Translations under genes and position numbers: made by a program
Notes under the pieces: model-generated
What the model saw: only the letters and a program-made list of their open reading frames with translations
Told to the model about the DNA's origin: nothing
Database searches by the model: none
Shown here: positions 55,101-63,174 of the stretch, one piece after another
Position numbering within the stretch: the stretch's first letter is position 1
How the letters are laid out: every line of letters starts with the position of its first letter
Assembly: GCA_030530205.1 (NCBI GenBank)
Contig: JAUMVK010000022.1
Coordinates: forward strand, 1 to 64,000
Direction: 5' to 3'
Origin: RGIG3701 sp030530205
GTDB lineage: Bacteria; Planctomycetota; Planctomycetia; Pirellulales; Thermoguttaceae
Length of the DNA: 64,000 nucleotides

Positions 55101-56091
55101 TTTTCAGCACCGGATTTTCGAGCAGCGCCCGGCGTTTCAGCGAGTCCAGACGGTCGAATCGGGCTTCCGGCTTTAAGGCCACGGACACTTTTTCCAGTTC
55201 CGCCAGTTCATCAAGGTACTTCTGCCCGTTGACGTATTCCTGCGGGTACGACTCCATCAGGTCGCGGATCGCCAGCTTCAGCGACTCGGCCTCGTGCGCA
55301 AAATCCCGCTCCATTGCTGCGATCTGGCGGTCGTTCAGCTGAGCGTTCGGCTCGTAGGGCGTCAATTCCACCCATGCCGCCGGTGTCTGGAGGTAGTTCA
55401 GGGCGTTCGACGTGAATTGGACCAGATTCCTGAAAAAGACGTTTCTGGGGTCGGAGAAGCACGTCAGCCGCCAGCCGGACGTGACTATTCGGCCCTTTCC
55501 CAGCGCGTACTCCCAGATCGGCTTTTCGTCGCCCGTTGCGGACGCTGCTAACAGAGTCCCACCGCGGGGCTGGATCGCGTGGAAGTCAGAAAACGCGGAG
55601 TAGCCGCCGTCGGAGAAGTAAACCGCCGCCCGATTTTGCCCGTGCGGGTTTCCTCGCTGCAAACCACGAAAAACCGGATGGACGCCGTTTTTCATCGGCA
55701 GCGGAATGACTGCGGCCAGCGTGTGGTCATGCCCCCCGGCCAACTGACGCGGCAAGACGGTTTCCAGCCCGAACTGTTTGAGCGCGGGCCACGACGCCCC
55801 GGTCAGAAAAAGCCCTCCGCCTTGCTCGACGAACGCTTTGATCTTCGAGGCGTCCGGGTCCGAAAGGGCGTACTTCTCCGAATCGCCAAGATGGATCCAC
55901 AAAACGGAGACGTCCGCCAGCCCGTCGGCCGTCACTTCCTGAAAATCCGGGCATAGCGTCTTCCCCAGTGTCAGGGCGGCCTGGTATTCCGGACCGTCCT
56001 GAGCCGTCCGAAGCAGTGCCGGGCTTTTCGCCCAGACTACGGTGGAACTTAAAAAGCAGGCAGTTAGTACTAACAGGAGGAACTTTTTCAT
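52180..56091 (-). CDS. Secreted HZSA-like di-haem protein fused to a formylglycine-generating-enzyme (SUMF1) domain
   Basis: A 1303-aa exported protein. Layout: signal peptide; a GATase/ThuA-like alpha-beta domain (about 25-235, with VSVLWIHLGDSEKY and GGGLFLTGAS); helical linker; propeller of hydrazine synthase alpha type (about 360-800); CxxCH sites CVGCH 808-812 and CVACH 858-862; cytochrome-like region; C-terminal SUMF1 fold (about 1055-1303). The SUMF1 part has GGFWMSKTEVTNAQF, NAWGLYDVHGNAAEW and YDVGFRVI. Most SUMF1-fold domains are not true formylglycine enzymes, so the role is open. The gene starts 11 bp after an alcohol dehydrogenase gene. No Shine-Dalgarno is visible. Confidence 0.8.
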   Translation of the reverse strand: MKKFLLLVLTACFLSSTVVWAKSPALLRTAQDGPEYQAALTLGKTLCPDFQEVTADGLADVSVLWIHLGDSEKYALSDPDASKIKAFVEQGGGLFLTGASWPALKQFGLETVLPRQLAGGHDHTLAAVIPLPMKNGVHPVFRGLQRGNPHGQNRAAVYFSDGGYSAFSDFHAIQPRGGTLLAASATGDEKPIWEYALGKGRIVTSGWRLTCFSDPRNVFFRNLVQFTSNALNYLQTPAAWVELTPYEPNAQLNDRQIAAMERDFAHEAESLKLAIRDLMESYPQEYVNGQKYLDELAELEKVSVALKPEARFDRLDSLKRRALLENPVLKNVRTILAIRRSEKNLGLPANWSSNSSLHHTGYGNEIVAIPVSAQAVPGPGDVKTVYRPQSDEYVGELDLHFNADRLMFSRPDLEKDGGNGRWQLFEIPLTEEILAGKKTAQPRKIPTIDHPDVDNYDACYLPDGRIIFTSTAPMVGVPCVRGSSHVTNTYVRHPDGRICQLTFDQEHNWNPTVMPNGRIMYLRWEYTDTPHAFYRLLFTMNPDGTNQVSYYGSNSYWPNCMFNAKPTPENANRFYAVVVGHHDVARAGELVLFDTSISDFEADGAVQRIGQRGKKVEAVLKDGLTGDSWPKFLHPAPLSDKYVVTACKPSPSAKWGIYLVDVFDNFVLLYEQPGFAMLEPVPVQKTPIPPAIADRTDPESTTATVFLADIYSGPGLKGIRRGEVKQLRLFTYNYSYHGMGGQVDRVGLDGPWDIRAVLGTVPVEEDGSAHFTVPANVPIAIQPLDENGAALQLMRSWFTAMPGEVVSCVGCHQNTSLAPVRQRTLAGNRPASEITPFYGPMRGFSFRREVQPVLDKYCVACHTGRRDPNAPALAAVPETFSLENTDDFPIKTGSEYYGQAAHFSNSYMNLRRFVRGHTIESDAHLLSPREFHVSTTRLFQTLRNDPAGHYGVAEMLSPEDWDRLTTWVDMNTPFHGTWIEISGPERTDRLARLREELREMYSGVVQNQEGIFNPYVPGEIKPVLPPKEKIDAGLKAHEPNRPVPAVTLLEAFDVQKTRSVALPNGEKIEFVYVPRGTLNGQPVGGFWMSKTEVTNAQFHAFDPQHDSRYEFSDFLLFSLEDRGFQTDGDAQPVIRVSCEHAEQFCQWLTQRLGAESGLVCALPTDLQWSYAARAGSGNPKFYYGGSDDDFSRFANLSDFTNYHIWTYEPWSLPSGSIPAWRPADDRFDDSAHATANVASYQPNAWGLYDVHGNAAEWLASDGDTALAAGGSFNSRPSESTFDSRVPYPKNQPVYDVGFRVILK

Positions 56092-56102
56092 GACGGTTAC
56101 TA

Positions 56103-57269
56103 CTATCTGGCCGCAGGCCGGAGAAGGTCAGCGACGAAATCGCGCGTGTACATATCCAAGCCCCACGACGGAGCGCAGTATGCGATATTGTCCACGATTT
56201 TGTCGAACGAATCCAGCGGCAGTTCCGCCTGCGTGAACGTGATCGGCGCGCCGATGCTTTCGTACCACTTTTCCAACCGGGTGATGCCTTGCTCGATCGC
56301 GGTGTCCTCGTCCCGGCACGCTACACCCATGACGTTGCGCGCGAACTGGACCAGCCGGCGTTTGCAGAAGCCTTTCATCTTCCGCAGCCAGCATGGCATG
56401 GCGACCGAAAGCGACGCGCCGTGCGCCGTGTCGTACAGGCACGACATGGAATGCCCGATCAGGTGCGCGGGATAGACGGCGTTCTCGACCCCCGCCAGAA
56501 GCAGACCGTTCCACGCCATCGTGGAGGCCCACATCATATTGGCGCGGGCGTCGTAGTCCGACCCGTCCGCGACACAGCGGGTAGTGTACTCCATGACCGT
56601 CCGCATCAGCCCCTCGGCGTAAACGTCCTGAACCGGCGTTTCCGGGTCCGAGTTGGTGATATACCCCTCGACGATGTGCGCGAAAATGTCCACGCCGGCG
56701 AACGCGGTGTACTTCGGCCCCAGCGAGTACGTAGCGGTTGGGTCCAGGATCGAAACCTTCGGCATGAGGCAGGGGACGATGAGACCAAGTTTCTGCTGGG
56801 TCTGCTCGTTGGTGATGACCGTGCCGCCGTTCATTTCAGTACCGGTAGCCGCAACGGTCAGAACGTCGCAAAGCGGGAGCGCCTTTTCGGGTGTCGCCTT
56901 ACCGCTGTAGAAGTCCCACACGCTGCCGTCATAAATCGCGCCCATGGCGATCGCTTTGGATTCATCGATGACGCTCCCACCGCCCAACGCGACGATCAGG
57001 TCCACGTTTTCCTGTTTCGCCAGATCGGCCCCAGCCTGAGCGTGCGTCAGACGTGGGTTCGGGCTGACGCCGGGATACTCTACGATTTCCAGACCTGCCG
57101 CTTTGAGCGAGCCGACAACGGCATCGTAAAGGCCGTTCTTCTTTACGGACCCGTGCCCGTAAACTAGCAGGACCTTCTTGCCGTACGCTGCGGCTTCAGG
57201 ACCGATCTGCTTGATGGTGTCGCGTCCAAAAACGATTTTGACTGTGTTCTGATACGTAAAATTCTGCAT
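56103..57269 (-). CDS. Iron-containing alcohol dehydrogenase (butanol dehydrogenase-like)
   Basis: NAD(P)-dependent alcohol or aldehyde oxidoreductase of the group III (iron) family, 388 aa. The cofactor site is ALGGGSVIDESKAIAMG. The metal ligands Asp and His lie in GVDIFAHIVEGY, and further His in YPAHLIGHSMSCLYDTAHG. It resembles YqhD/BdhA in length and motif order. It would reduce short-chain aldehydes or oxidise alcohols during fermentation; direction and substrate cannot be told. It is followed 11 bp later by the SUMF1-fusion gene, so both are likely transcribed together. TATAAT (complement of 57357-57362) is a candidate -10 upstream. Confidence 0.9.
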   Translation of the reverse strand: MQNFTYQNTVKIVFGRDTIKQIGPEAAAYGKKVLLVYGHGSVKKNGLYDAVVGSLKAAGLEIVEYPGVSPNPRLTHAQAGADLAKQENVDLIVALGGGSVIDESKAIAMGAIYDGSVWDFYSGKATPEKALPLCDVLTVAATGTEMNGGTVITNEQTQQKLGLIVPCLMPKVSILDPTATYSLGPKYTAFAGVDIFAHIVEGYITNSDPETPVQDVYAEGLMRTVMEYTTRCVADGSDYDARANMMWASTMAWNGLLLAGVENAVYPAHLIGHSMSCLYDTAHGASLSVAMPCWLRKMKGFCKRRLVQFARNVMGVACRDEDTAIEQGITRLEKWYESIGAPITFTQAELPLDSFDKIVDNIAYCAPSWGLDMYTRDFVADLLRPAAR

Positions 57270-57667
57270 GGCTATTAAGTGAAAATGAACTTAAAGGAAA
57301 GGGAGACAGTGCTTTTGAGCTATTCCCAAAGTGCACTTCGATTCACGAATTCTTTGATTATACCAGAATACTTCATTTTAGAAAGAGGGGGGGAAACAGA
57401 TTTGTGCAAAATGAGATTCCTGTTGTGGTCTGGCTGTTGTTCACCGCGAGGTTTTCATTGGGAATTATCTACGAGAAGGGTAAGACCCGAAAGGAACCTT
57501 AATTATATTGCCTCAATTCTCCACTCCAAAACACCCTCTTTTGCATCCCCCTCCTTTTTTTCTGAAAATCCCCCCGGGGGGGCTGGACGTTTAGGGGATT
57601 TCGGTGTAAAATGGAGGTTTGAAGTTTTTTCTTTTCATTGGAACCCTAATATCAGTTGGAGCATATC
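57270..57667. other. Gap between divergent alcohol dehydrogenase and purM genes
   Basis: No gene recognised in 398 bp. It holds a minus-strand TATAAT (complement of 57357-57362), the GC palindrome CCCCCCGGGGGG near 57570 and the purM promoter. Confidence 0.45.
57584..57612 (+). promoter_or_regulatory. Probable purM promoter
   Basis: TGGACG (57584-57589), 17-bp spacer, TAAAAT (57607-57612). Confidence 0.45.
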
Positions 57668-58744
57668 ATGGCAAAAGCAACCTACAAAGACTCTGGTGTT
57701 GATCTGGAACTGTACCGTAACGCGATGGAACGTCTGCCGGGACTCATGGAACGGACGGAAACCCCGCGAGTCCGCCGTCTGCCTGGTGGTTTTGCCGGTA
57801 TGTTCCAGCTGGACTTTGAAAAGGGTTCGCCCTTCCGCCGCAATTACGAGGACCCGGTCCTTATTTCCTGCACCGACGGCGTGGGGACGAAGCTGAAGAT
57901 CGCCCAAGCCATGAACTCCCACTCGACGGTCGGGATCGACCTGGTCGCCATGAGCGTCAATGACGCCATCTGCTGCGGGGCCGAGCCGCTCTTCTTCCTG
58001 GATTACGTGGCGATGGGAAAGGATAATCCGCCGCTTCTGGAAAAAATCGTCAGCGGCATTTCCGATGGCTGCGTTCAGGCCAACAGCGCCCTGCTCGGCG
58101 GTGAAACTGCCATTATGCCTGACATGTACGGGCCTGACGATTACGATCTGGGCGGCTTCTGCGTCGGCGTGGCCTCGAAAAAGAATCTGATCGACGGCTC
58201 GAAGATCCAGCCGGGCGACGTGGTCATCGGCATTGCCTCGACCGGGCTGCACTCGAACGGCTTCTCACTCGTGCGCAAGGTGGTTTTCTCGTTGAGCGAG
58301 CTGAACGTTTTCGACACGATCCAGAATTCCGGCACGGAACTGGACGGGCAGCTCGTGGGCGAAGTCCTTCTCACGCCGACCCGCATTTACGTCAAGCCGG
58401 CGATGCAGATCCTGGAAAACTTCCGCGAGGCGGTTCATGGCGTGGCCCATATCACCGGCGGCGGCCTGCACGAAAATCTGGAACGGGTCGTTCCGGCTGG
58501 TTCGCGCGTGCTGATCGACCGCGGAAGCTGGACGGTCAAGCCTGTCTTCCGCTGGATCCAGAAACTCGGTGAGATCGAGGAAGATGAGATGTACCGCGTG
58601 TTCAACATGGGTCTGGGCCTTGTGATGGTCCTCGCGGCCGACCAGGTCGAAGCGATCCGCGCCTCGCTCGACGGCATGGGCCTCGAGAACTGGGTCATCG
58701 GCAAAGTCGTCGAAGGTCAAAAAGCCGTCGTGTGGAACGAGTGA
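57668..58744 (+). CDS. purM: Phosphoribosylformylglycinamidine cyclo-ligase (AIR synthetase)
   Basis: Fifth step of purine synthesis: ATP-dependent ring closure of FGAM to AIR; cytoplasmic homodimer. The 358-aa length is normal. Recognised motifs are TYKDSGVDLELY, ISCTDGVGTKLKIAQ, GIDLVAMSVNDAICCGAEPLFFLDY, LLGGETAIMPDMY, GIASTGLHSNGFSLVRK, LTPTRIYVKP and AHITGGGLHENLERV. GGAG 7 nt before the ATG fixes the start; a TTG four codons upstream is less likely. The gene stands alone; no other pur gene is in the window. Confidence 0.97.
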   Translation: MAKATYKDSGVDLELYRNAMERLPGLMERTETPRVRRLPGGFAGMFQLDFEKGSPFRRNYEDPVLISCTDGVGTKLKIAQAMNSHSTVGIDLVAMSVNDAICCGAEPLFFLDYVAMGKDNPPLLEKIVSGISDGCVQANSALLGGETAIMPDMYGPDDYDLGGFCVGVASKKNLIDGSKIQPGDVVIGIASTGLHSNGFSLVRKVVFSLSELNVFDTIQNSGTELDGQLVGEVLLTPTRIYVKPAMQILENFREAVHGVAHITGGGLHENLERVVPAGSRVLIDRGSWTVKPVFRWIQKLGEIEEDEMYRVFNMGLGLVMVLAADQVEAIRASLDGMGLENWVIGKVVEGQKAVVWNE

Positions 58745-58770
58745 TTTTCAAATGATGAATGATGAATTGT

Positions 58771-58800
58771 GAATTATGAATTGATCATGATTCATAATTC
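58771..58800. repeat. GAATTATGAA palindrome
   Basis: GAATTATGAA (58771-58780) and TTCATAATTC (58791-58800) are perfect arms around TTGATCATGA. The same ATTCATAATTCATCATT words recur at about 63130-63160 before glyS. It could serve as the purM terminator. Confidence 0.65.
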
Positions 58801-58827
58801 ATTTCTCTTCTACAGAAAGGCCTTAAA

Positions 58828-60375
58828 ATGCCCAAAGAATTCCTTTATGGTTCCGATCGAGTATCCGGTTACGGCCTGATCCTCGCCTCATCCACGGCCA
58901 CGCCCGAAGAGAAAAAATGGGTTTCCGACAACAGTGTCTATACACGGATCGGAAGCCGGGAGGAATCCCCTGTTTCCTGGGCTTTTTCGCTGGCAGGGAA
59001 TAATGTCTTTCTTTCCCGAAGCTGTGCGAGCGTTGATTATTCCGGGCGTCCCAGCTTTCTGGCGAGTCATCTGGAACTCAGTCAGGAGGAAACCCTCCTT
59101 TATGAAGACGGGCCGGTGTACGTTCTGAGCCGGTATCGTTTTACTCCGCAATCTTCTGATGAGGCTGGATTGGAACGGAATACCCGACAGTTTTTGAACC
59201 GTTATGACGGCTGCAGGGAAGAAAACTCACGCTGCGGCACGTGGCAAAGTATTCTTTACCCATTTGAACTGGATGGCCGTTCCTTTGCTGGCGTGGCAGC
59301 GCTCCTCGTTTTACGGGGAAATCCGGTTTATCTTGTTTACAGCCAGAACCAAAGAGAAGATATTTTACCCCTTTTCCGGGAACTATGGTCTCTTTTGCCG
59401 GTCACCTGCCGCTGGAAATACACGTTTAACACGTATCTTTCCAACCCGGGAATGGTTTATTCCCTGAACGGGCTTTTGAAAGAGACAGACACGGCGGCTC
59501 AATTCTGTCAGTCAGGCAAAGTGTTTTATCTTGATTTGAGCACTGGAACACACAATTTTCCGGCAGAGATTTTTGAAATTTCCAACCTGTCAGGAATCGA
59601 ACACTACCTGATGACCGACAACGTGACCGAAGCGCAGACGAACTACGAGCAAACCCCTGATTTCCCGGTCCCGTGCGGTATTGTCTGGGAAGAACAAACG
59701 GGGCTTGTTCGTAAACTTCACGAAGATTTTCAAAAGGTCCAGAACGAACTTGCTGCGGAAACGTCAAGGATGAATTCTGAACTTTCAAGTCTGAAAGAAG
59801 CCAACAGCCGTTACAAAAGCAGCGCTGAGCGTATGAGAAACGAGCTGACTTCTCTGGAAACGAAACTCAAAGAGGAGAATGAAAAGCAGTCGAATCTGCA
59901 GCATGCCAATGACGCTTTAACCCGTCGCAATGTGGAGATAAAACAGGAGATCGAACAGGCGCAAAATCAGTTTCAGACACTCATCACAAAATTGAACGAA
60001 GCCAGAAAAAGTTACGATGAGCTTACAGAACAATCTCAAACATTAACAACCCGGCTTGAACAGATCCGGCAGGAAATCCAAAGTGAGTCGGGTAAGCGAG
60101 AAGAATTGAAAGCTGATATTCTGAAGAATAACGCTTTAAAAACCCAGCTTCTGAGAGACGTCAATAACTTTACAAACCAAAACGCGGAACTTCAGGCAGA
60201 AAATACCCGTTTTCGGGAGGAACAGTCCGAACTGATAAGCGACCTTCAGTTCTTGCGGACTTACTCCCAGAAAAAGAAATTACTCAAAAACCTCGATTAT
60301 ATCCATCGAATCAGCGGCGAGGTTCTTGAGTACGTTCAAACGATCGACCAGGAGAAGAAACTGGAACTGGATTAA
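58828..60375 (+). CDS. GAP1-N2-like domain protein with long coiled-coil tail
   Basis: A 515-aa protein without signal peptide. The N-terminal half (about 1-285) reads like the GTPase-associated protein 1 N2 domain: SGYGLILASSTATPEEKKW, then CASVDYSGRPSFLASHLEL, the DYTGR-x-HHL type hallmark. From about 290 to 490 it is a continuous Gln/Glu/Asn-rich coiled coil. GAP1 proteins are known from NTP-dependent biological conflict systems, usually next to double GTPases and membrane proteins; no GTPase gene is visible here. GAAAGGCC precedes the ATG. The domain name comes from motif memory and needs a profile search. Confidence 0.65.
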   Translation: MPKEFLYGSDRVSGYGLILASSTATPEEKKWVSDNSVYTRIGSREESPVSWAFSLAGNNVFLSRSCASVDYSGRPSFLASHLELSQEETLLYEDGPVYVLSRYRFTPQSSDEAGLERNTRQFLNRYDGCREENSRCGTWQSILYPFELDGRSFAGVAALLVLRGNPVYLVYSQNQREDILPLFRELWSLLPVTCRWKYTFNTYLSNPGMVYSLNGLLKETDTAAQFCQSGKVFYLDLSTGTHNFPAEIFEISNLSGIEHYLMTDNVTEAQTNYEQTPDFPVPCGIVWEEQTGLVRKLHEDFQKVQNELAAETSRMNSELSSLKEANSRYKSSAERMRNELTSLETKLKEENEKQSNLQHANDALTRRNVEIKQEIEQAQNQFQTLITKLNEARKSYDELTEQSQTLTTRLEQIRQEIQSESGKREELKADILKNNALKTQLLRDVNNFTNQNAELQAENTRFREEQSELISDLQFLRTYSQKKKLLKNLDYIHRISGEVLEYVQTIDQEKKLELD

Positions 60376-60488
60376 TAGGACAAAGTCCATTTTTACGTGT
60401 CAGGATCGTGCAGCAAGCCTGATAACTCCAGGCAGTATAAGGTGTCCGGAATTGGGCTGAACAACATTAAAACGATACAACCGAGTAA

Positions 60489-61484
60489 ATGTTTCGACAG
60501 AATCTTGACAATATCCGCAAAGAGAAAAGCATAAATCGTTACAAAGACTGGGATTTCAGCAAGCCTCAAGTCCTTCAAATCGAGGTTCCCATTGCCAGCG
60601 GAAATTTCCCTGTCTTCCATACGCAGACAACCGCTTTTCTGACGCAGGATTACTGGGAAAACCTGCCGCCGGAAGAACAGGCGAAATGGCGATCCGCTCC
60701 CTGGAAACGGGAAGATCGGACGCAGACGATTTTCTTCCGAACCTACTCCACATCGCTAGGCAACAACCACAGGTCCTGTCCGAATTCGTGGGAGGGGGAT
60801 TACATTATCGCAAATACACTCCTGGGGAGGGCTGATGCCGAGTTACCCCCCAAAAAACGGATTCCCCGACACGGAGAATGGTATATACGCAGTAAACCCG
60901 CCCCGATAACAAGATACTTTCTTAGCGGGAAAACCGGGAAAGTCCGTCCTTACTATTTTTCCGGCAAACGAAATGAATATGTATGGACTGTTGCTCCGGA
61001 CGATGATGGAGAGCTTCGCGATTCAATCGGCTCCCTTGGTCCCGCGAATATCGCTCCGATTCTGCTTTACGATGATCGGATCGATAACGGCCATCGTATG
61101 CCGATAGAAGTCACGATCAACGATGCCATGAACGCGGGAGAAGAAATTTCCAATGCGGTATCCCGTATGAGGCCATATTGGCTGACCACCAATAATTGCC
61201 ACTTTGGGACAATCTCGGCAAACGCATTAAACCCATTCTTCGTGCCCGGAAAATTCAGTTCCGGTGGACTGAAGGGGTATTCCATGAGTTCAAACTCCAA
61301 CCCCTACTGGAGAAACATCTGGTCCAGGATTCCAGGGACCCGCTTGAACGTACCTTTTGTTGTGGATCAGCAGGACATCGAAGAACTGAAGAAGATCGCT
61401 GATTTCACCAGGACAAGGTTAAAGAAATTTGAAGAGCTGATGGCTTGGGCCGCCCGGAAACTGCGTAGGGCAAAACAGATATAA
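60489..61484 (+). CDS. Unknown protein downstream of the GAP1-N2-like gene
   Basis: A 331-aa cytoplasmic protein that I do not recognise. Visible traits: many Trp/Tyr/Pro residues in the first half (QDYWENLPPEEQAKWRSAPW, NSWEGDYII), and GEWYIRSKPAPITRYFLSG. A Cys-His motif lies in WLTTNNCHFGTISANALNPFF, which faintly recalls the NC-x-HF site of permuted papain-like (NlpC/P60, LRAT) enzymes. A basic C-terminal helix (FTRTRLKKFEELMAWAARKLRR) ends the protein. It lies 113 bp after the GAP1-N2 gene in the same direction, so a shared role is possible. No Shine-Dalgarno is evident. Confidence 0.6.
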   Translation: MFRQNLDNIRKEKSINRYKDWDFSKPQVLQIEVPIASGNFPVFHTQTTAFLTQDYWENLPPEEQAKWRSAPWKREDRTQTIFFRTYSTSLGNNHRSCPNSWEGDYIIANTLLGRADAELPPKKRIPRHGEWYIRSKPAPITRYFLSGKTGKVRPYYFSGKRNEYVWTVAPDDDGELRDSIGSLGPANIAPILLYDDRIDNGHRMPIEVTINDAMNAGEEISNAVSRMRPYWLTTNNCHFGTISANALNPFFVPGKFSSGGLKGYSMSSNSNPYWRNIWSRIPGTRLNVPFVVDQQDIEELKKIADFTRTRLKKFEELMAWAARKLRRAKQI

Positions 61485-61518
61485 GATATACCAACAATCC
61501 AAACTCCAACAAATAAAA

Positions 61519-62817
61519 ATGCGTATGAAGCTTAAACTTCTTTTTTTGTTTCTTTTCTCCTGCGGGACCTGTGTTGATGCCTTTACTCCGACGGAGTGGG
61601 AGGCAGTCGCACCGGAAATCGTCGCGAAACCCGTTTTTTCGCAAGGGGAAACAGGGCTGAAAATCGAACTGACGACCGAAAATTCCGTCGGATCCTGGGG
61701 CGGTTTTGTGCCCGTCAAGGAAAAAACCGGGTGCAGGATCACCGCCGAAGCCGTCGTGGAGGGGCTTGAAAACGCCAACGCCGGGAACGACTGCATGATC
61801 CTCGCGTCGTGGTTCGAGCCGGGAAAAACCAATCCCCAACAGAGGGATTACGTCGAGTTCACCGACCGGGAAGATGGCGTGCGCGTGTTCGACCAGACGT
61901 TCCGTGTCCCGGACGGCTGCGACCGTCTGCGGCTGGAGCTGGTTTTCAAGTGGCGAAAAGCCGCCGCGACCTTCCGAAACGTCCAGGCCTCCGAAACGGT
62001 CCCCCCTGCTCCGCGGCTGGTTCGGATCGTCGCCGCCAACGCCTGGAACGACCCGTCGGGAACGCTCGAAGGTAATCGCCGCGCGATGGAAGAAACGCTT
62101 CAGAATATTTTCCGGAGCGTGGGAAAAACGGACCTGATCCTCTTTTCCGAGTGTTTCGTGGACGCGAACGTCCAGACGCCGTACCCGGAAAAGTCCGAAC
62201 CGGTTCCGGGAGGCCCGACGTTTGAGCTTCTGAGTCGTTACGCGCGGGAACATCAAACGTGGATCTGCGCCAATGTGCACGAGGTGACGCCCGAAAACGT
62301 CTTCCATAATACGTCGTTCCTGATCGACCGCGAGGGCAAACTCGCCGGCGTGTACCACAAGGTCCACCTTTCCACAAGCGAGGCCATGAAGGGCGTGATC
62401 CCCGGCGGCGAACTGCCCGTTTTCGAGACCGATTTCGGGAAGGTCGGGATCGTGATCTGCTGGGATAATTGGTTCTCCGAAACCGCCAAACTTCTGCGGC
62501 TCAAAGGGGCGGAGATCCTGCTTTTCCCGCTGGCCGGCGACGGCAAAGAAAGCCACTGGAGCAAGATCTGGTCGGCCCGCGCGATCGACTCGTCGGTCCC
62601 GCTCGTCGTTTCGACGCAGCAGTCGCACCTCCCGTCGGTCATCGTGGACCGGGACGGTGAATGGCTTGCCAAAACGACGGACCAAAACGGATTCGCGTTC
62701 AAGGAACTCGACCTGAACGAGCGCAAACGCAGCTTCTGGCTCTCCGTCGGCCCGTCGTTCGGCGACCCGTACCAGCTTTACAAAATGGAACGCCGCCCGG
62801 AAGTTTACGAGAAATGA
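61519..62817 (+). CDS. Secreted carbon-nitrogen hydrolase (nitrilase superfamily)
   Basis: Exported 432-aa amidase-type enzyme. A signal peptide (about 1-21, CVDA) and a beta-sandwich (about 25-165) precede the nitrilase domain (about 168-425). The Glu-Lys-Cys triad is visible: Glu211 in LFSECFV, Lys281 in YHKVHLS and Cys314 in IVICWDNW. The N-terminal domain and export signal are unusual for the superfamily, which is mainly cytoplasmic; it may work on amides in cell walls or glycans. Two close ATGs (61519 and 61525) are possible starts, neither with a Shine-Dalgarno. Confidence 0.87.
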   Translation: MRMKLKLLFLFLFSCGTCVDAFTPTEWEAVAPEIVAKPVFSQGETGLKIELTTENSVGSWGGFVPVKEKTGCRITAEAVVEGLENANAGNDCMILASWFEPGKTNPQQRDYVEFTDREDGVRVFDQTFRVPDGCDRLRLELVFKWRKAAATFRNVQASETVPPAPRLVRIVAANAWNDPSGTLEGNRRAMEETLQNIFRSVGKTDLILFSECFVDANVQTPYPEKSEPVPGGPTFELLSRYAREHQTWICANVHEVTPENVFHNTSFLIDREGKLAGVYHKVHLSTSEAMKGVIPGGELPVFETDFGKVGIVICWDNWFSETAKLLRLKGAEILLFPLAGDGKESHWSKIWSARAIDSSVPLVVSTQQSHLPSVIVDRDGEWLAKTTDQNGFAFKELDLNERKRSFWLSVGPSFGDPYQLYKMERRPEVYEK

Positions 62818-62871
62818 TTCGGCTGAGAAAATGTTTCGGCTAAACCCCAAACCGGTCCCGCTGCAAACCTT

Positions 62872-63000
62872 CATTTAAACACGGATTTTCACGGATTAAA
62901 AGGATTTATACGGATTTTTAAAGAAAAAAGAAAAGAGGTTAAACTCTTTCCTGAAAAATCTTTTTAATCCTTTTAATCCGTGGAAATCCGTGTTTAAATG
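62872..63000. repeat. Long inverted repeat with 35-bp arms
   Basis: Left arm 62872-62906 (CATTTAAACACGGATTTTC start) and right arm 62966-63000 match as reverse complements at 34 of 35 positions, separated by 59 bp. The transcript would form a long hairpin. It fills the gap between the nitrilase and glyS genes. Confidence 0.85.
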
Positions 63001-63093
63001 GTCCCCTGCGGCAAGCTGGACGTTCACCCTGGCCCGGTCCCTTTTTCCCCTTTTCCCTCCCGGAAACCTGGTCCTGCTTTCTGCCGGGGGGAC

Positions 63094-63121
63094 TGGACTT
63101 TTTCTCATTTTGTGGTACAAT
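63094..63121 (+). promoter_or_regulatory. Possible glyS promoter
   Basis: TGGACT (63094-63099), 16-bp spacer, TACAAT (63116-63121). Confidence 0.4.
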
Positions 63122-63174
63122 ACTCGAATTCATAATTCATCATTCATAATTCATCATTTACAGAGGGGTCCGCT

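Noticed and set aside
52141..55176. Long open plus-strand frame antisense to the SUMF1-fusion gene
   Set aside because: Arg/Val/Pro-rich nonsense sequence caused by GC-rich codon bias opposite a real gene; no domain or signal.
57279..57896. Open frame spanning the purM leader
   Set aside because: Overlaps purM in another frame and its first 130 residues show no conserved feature.
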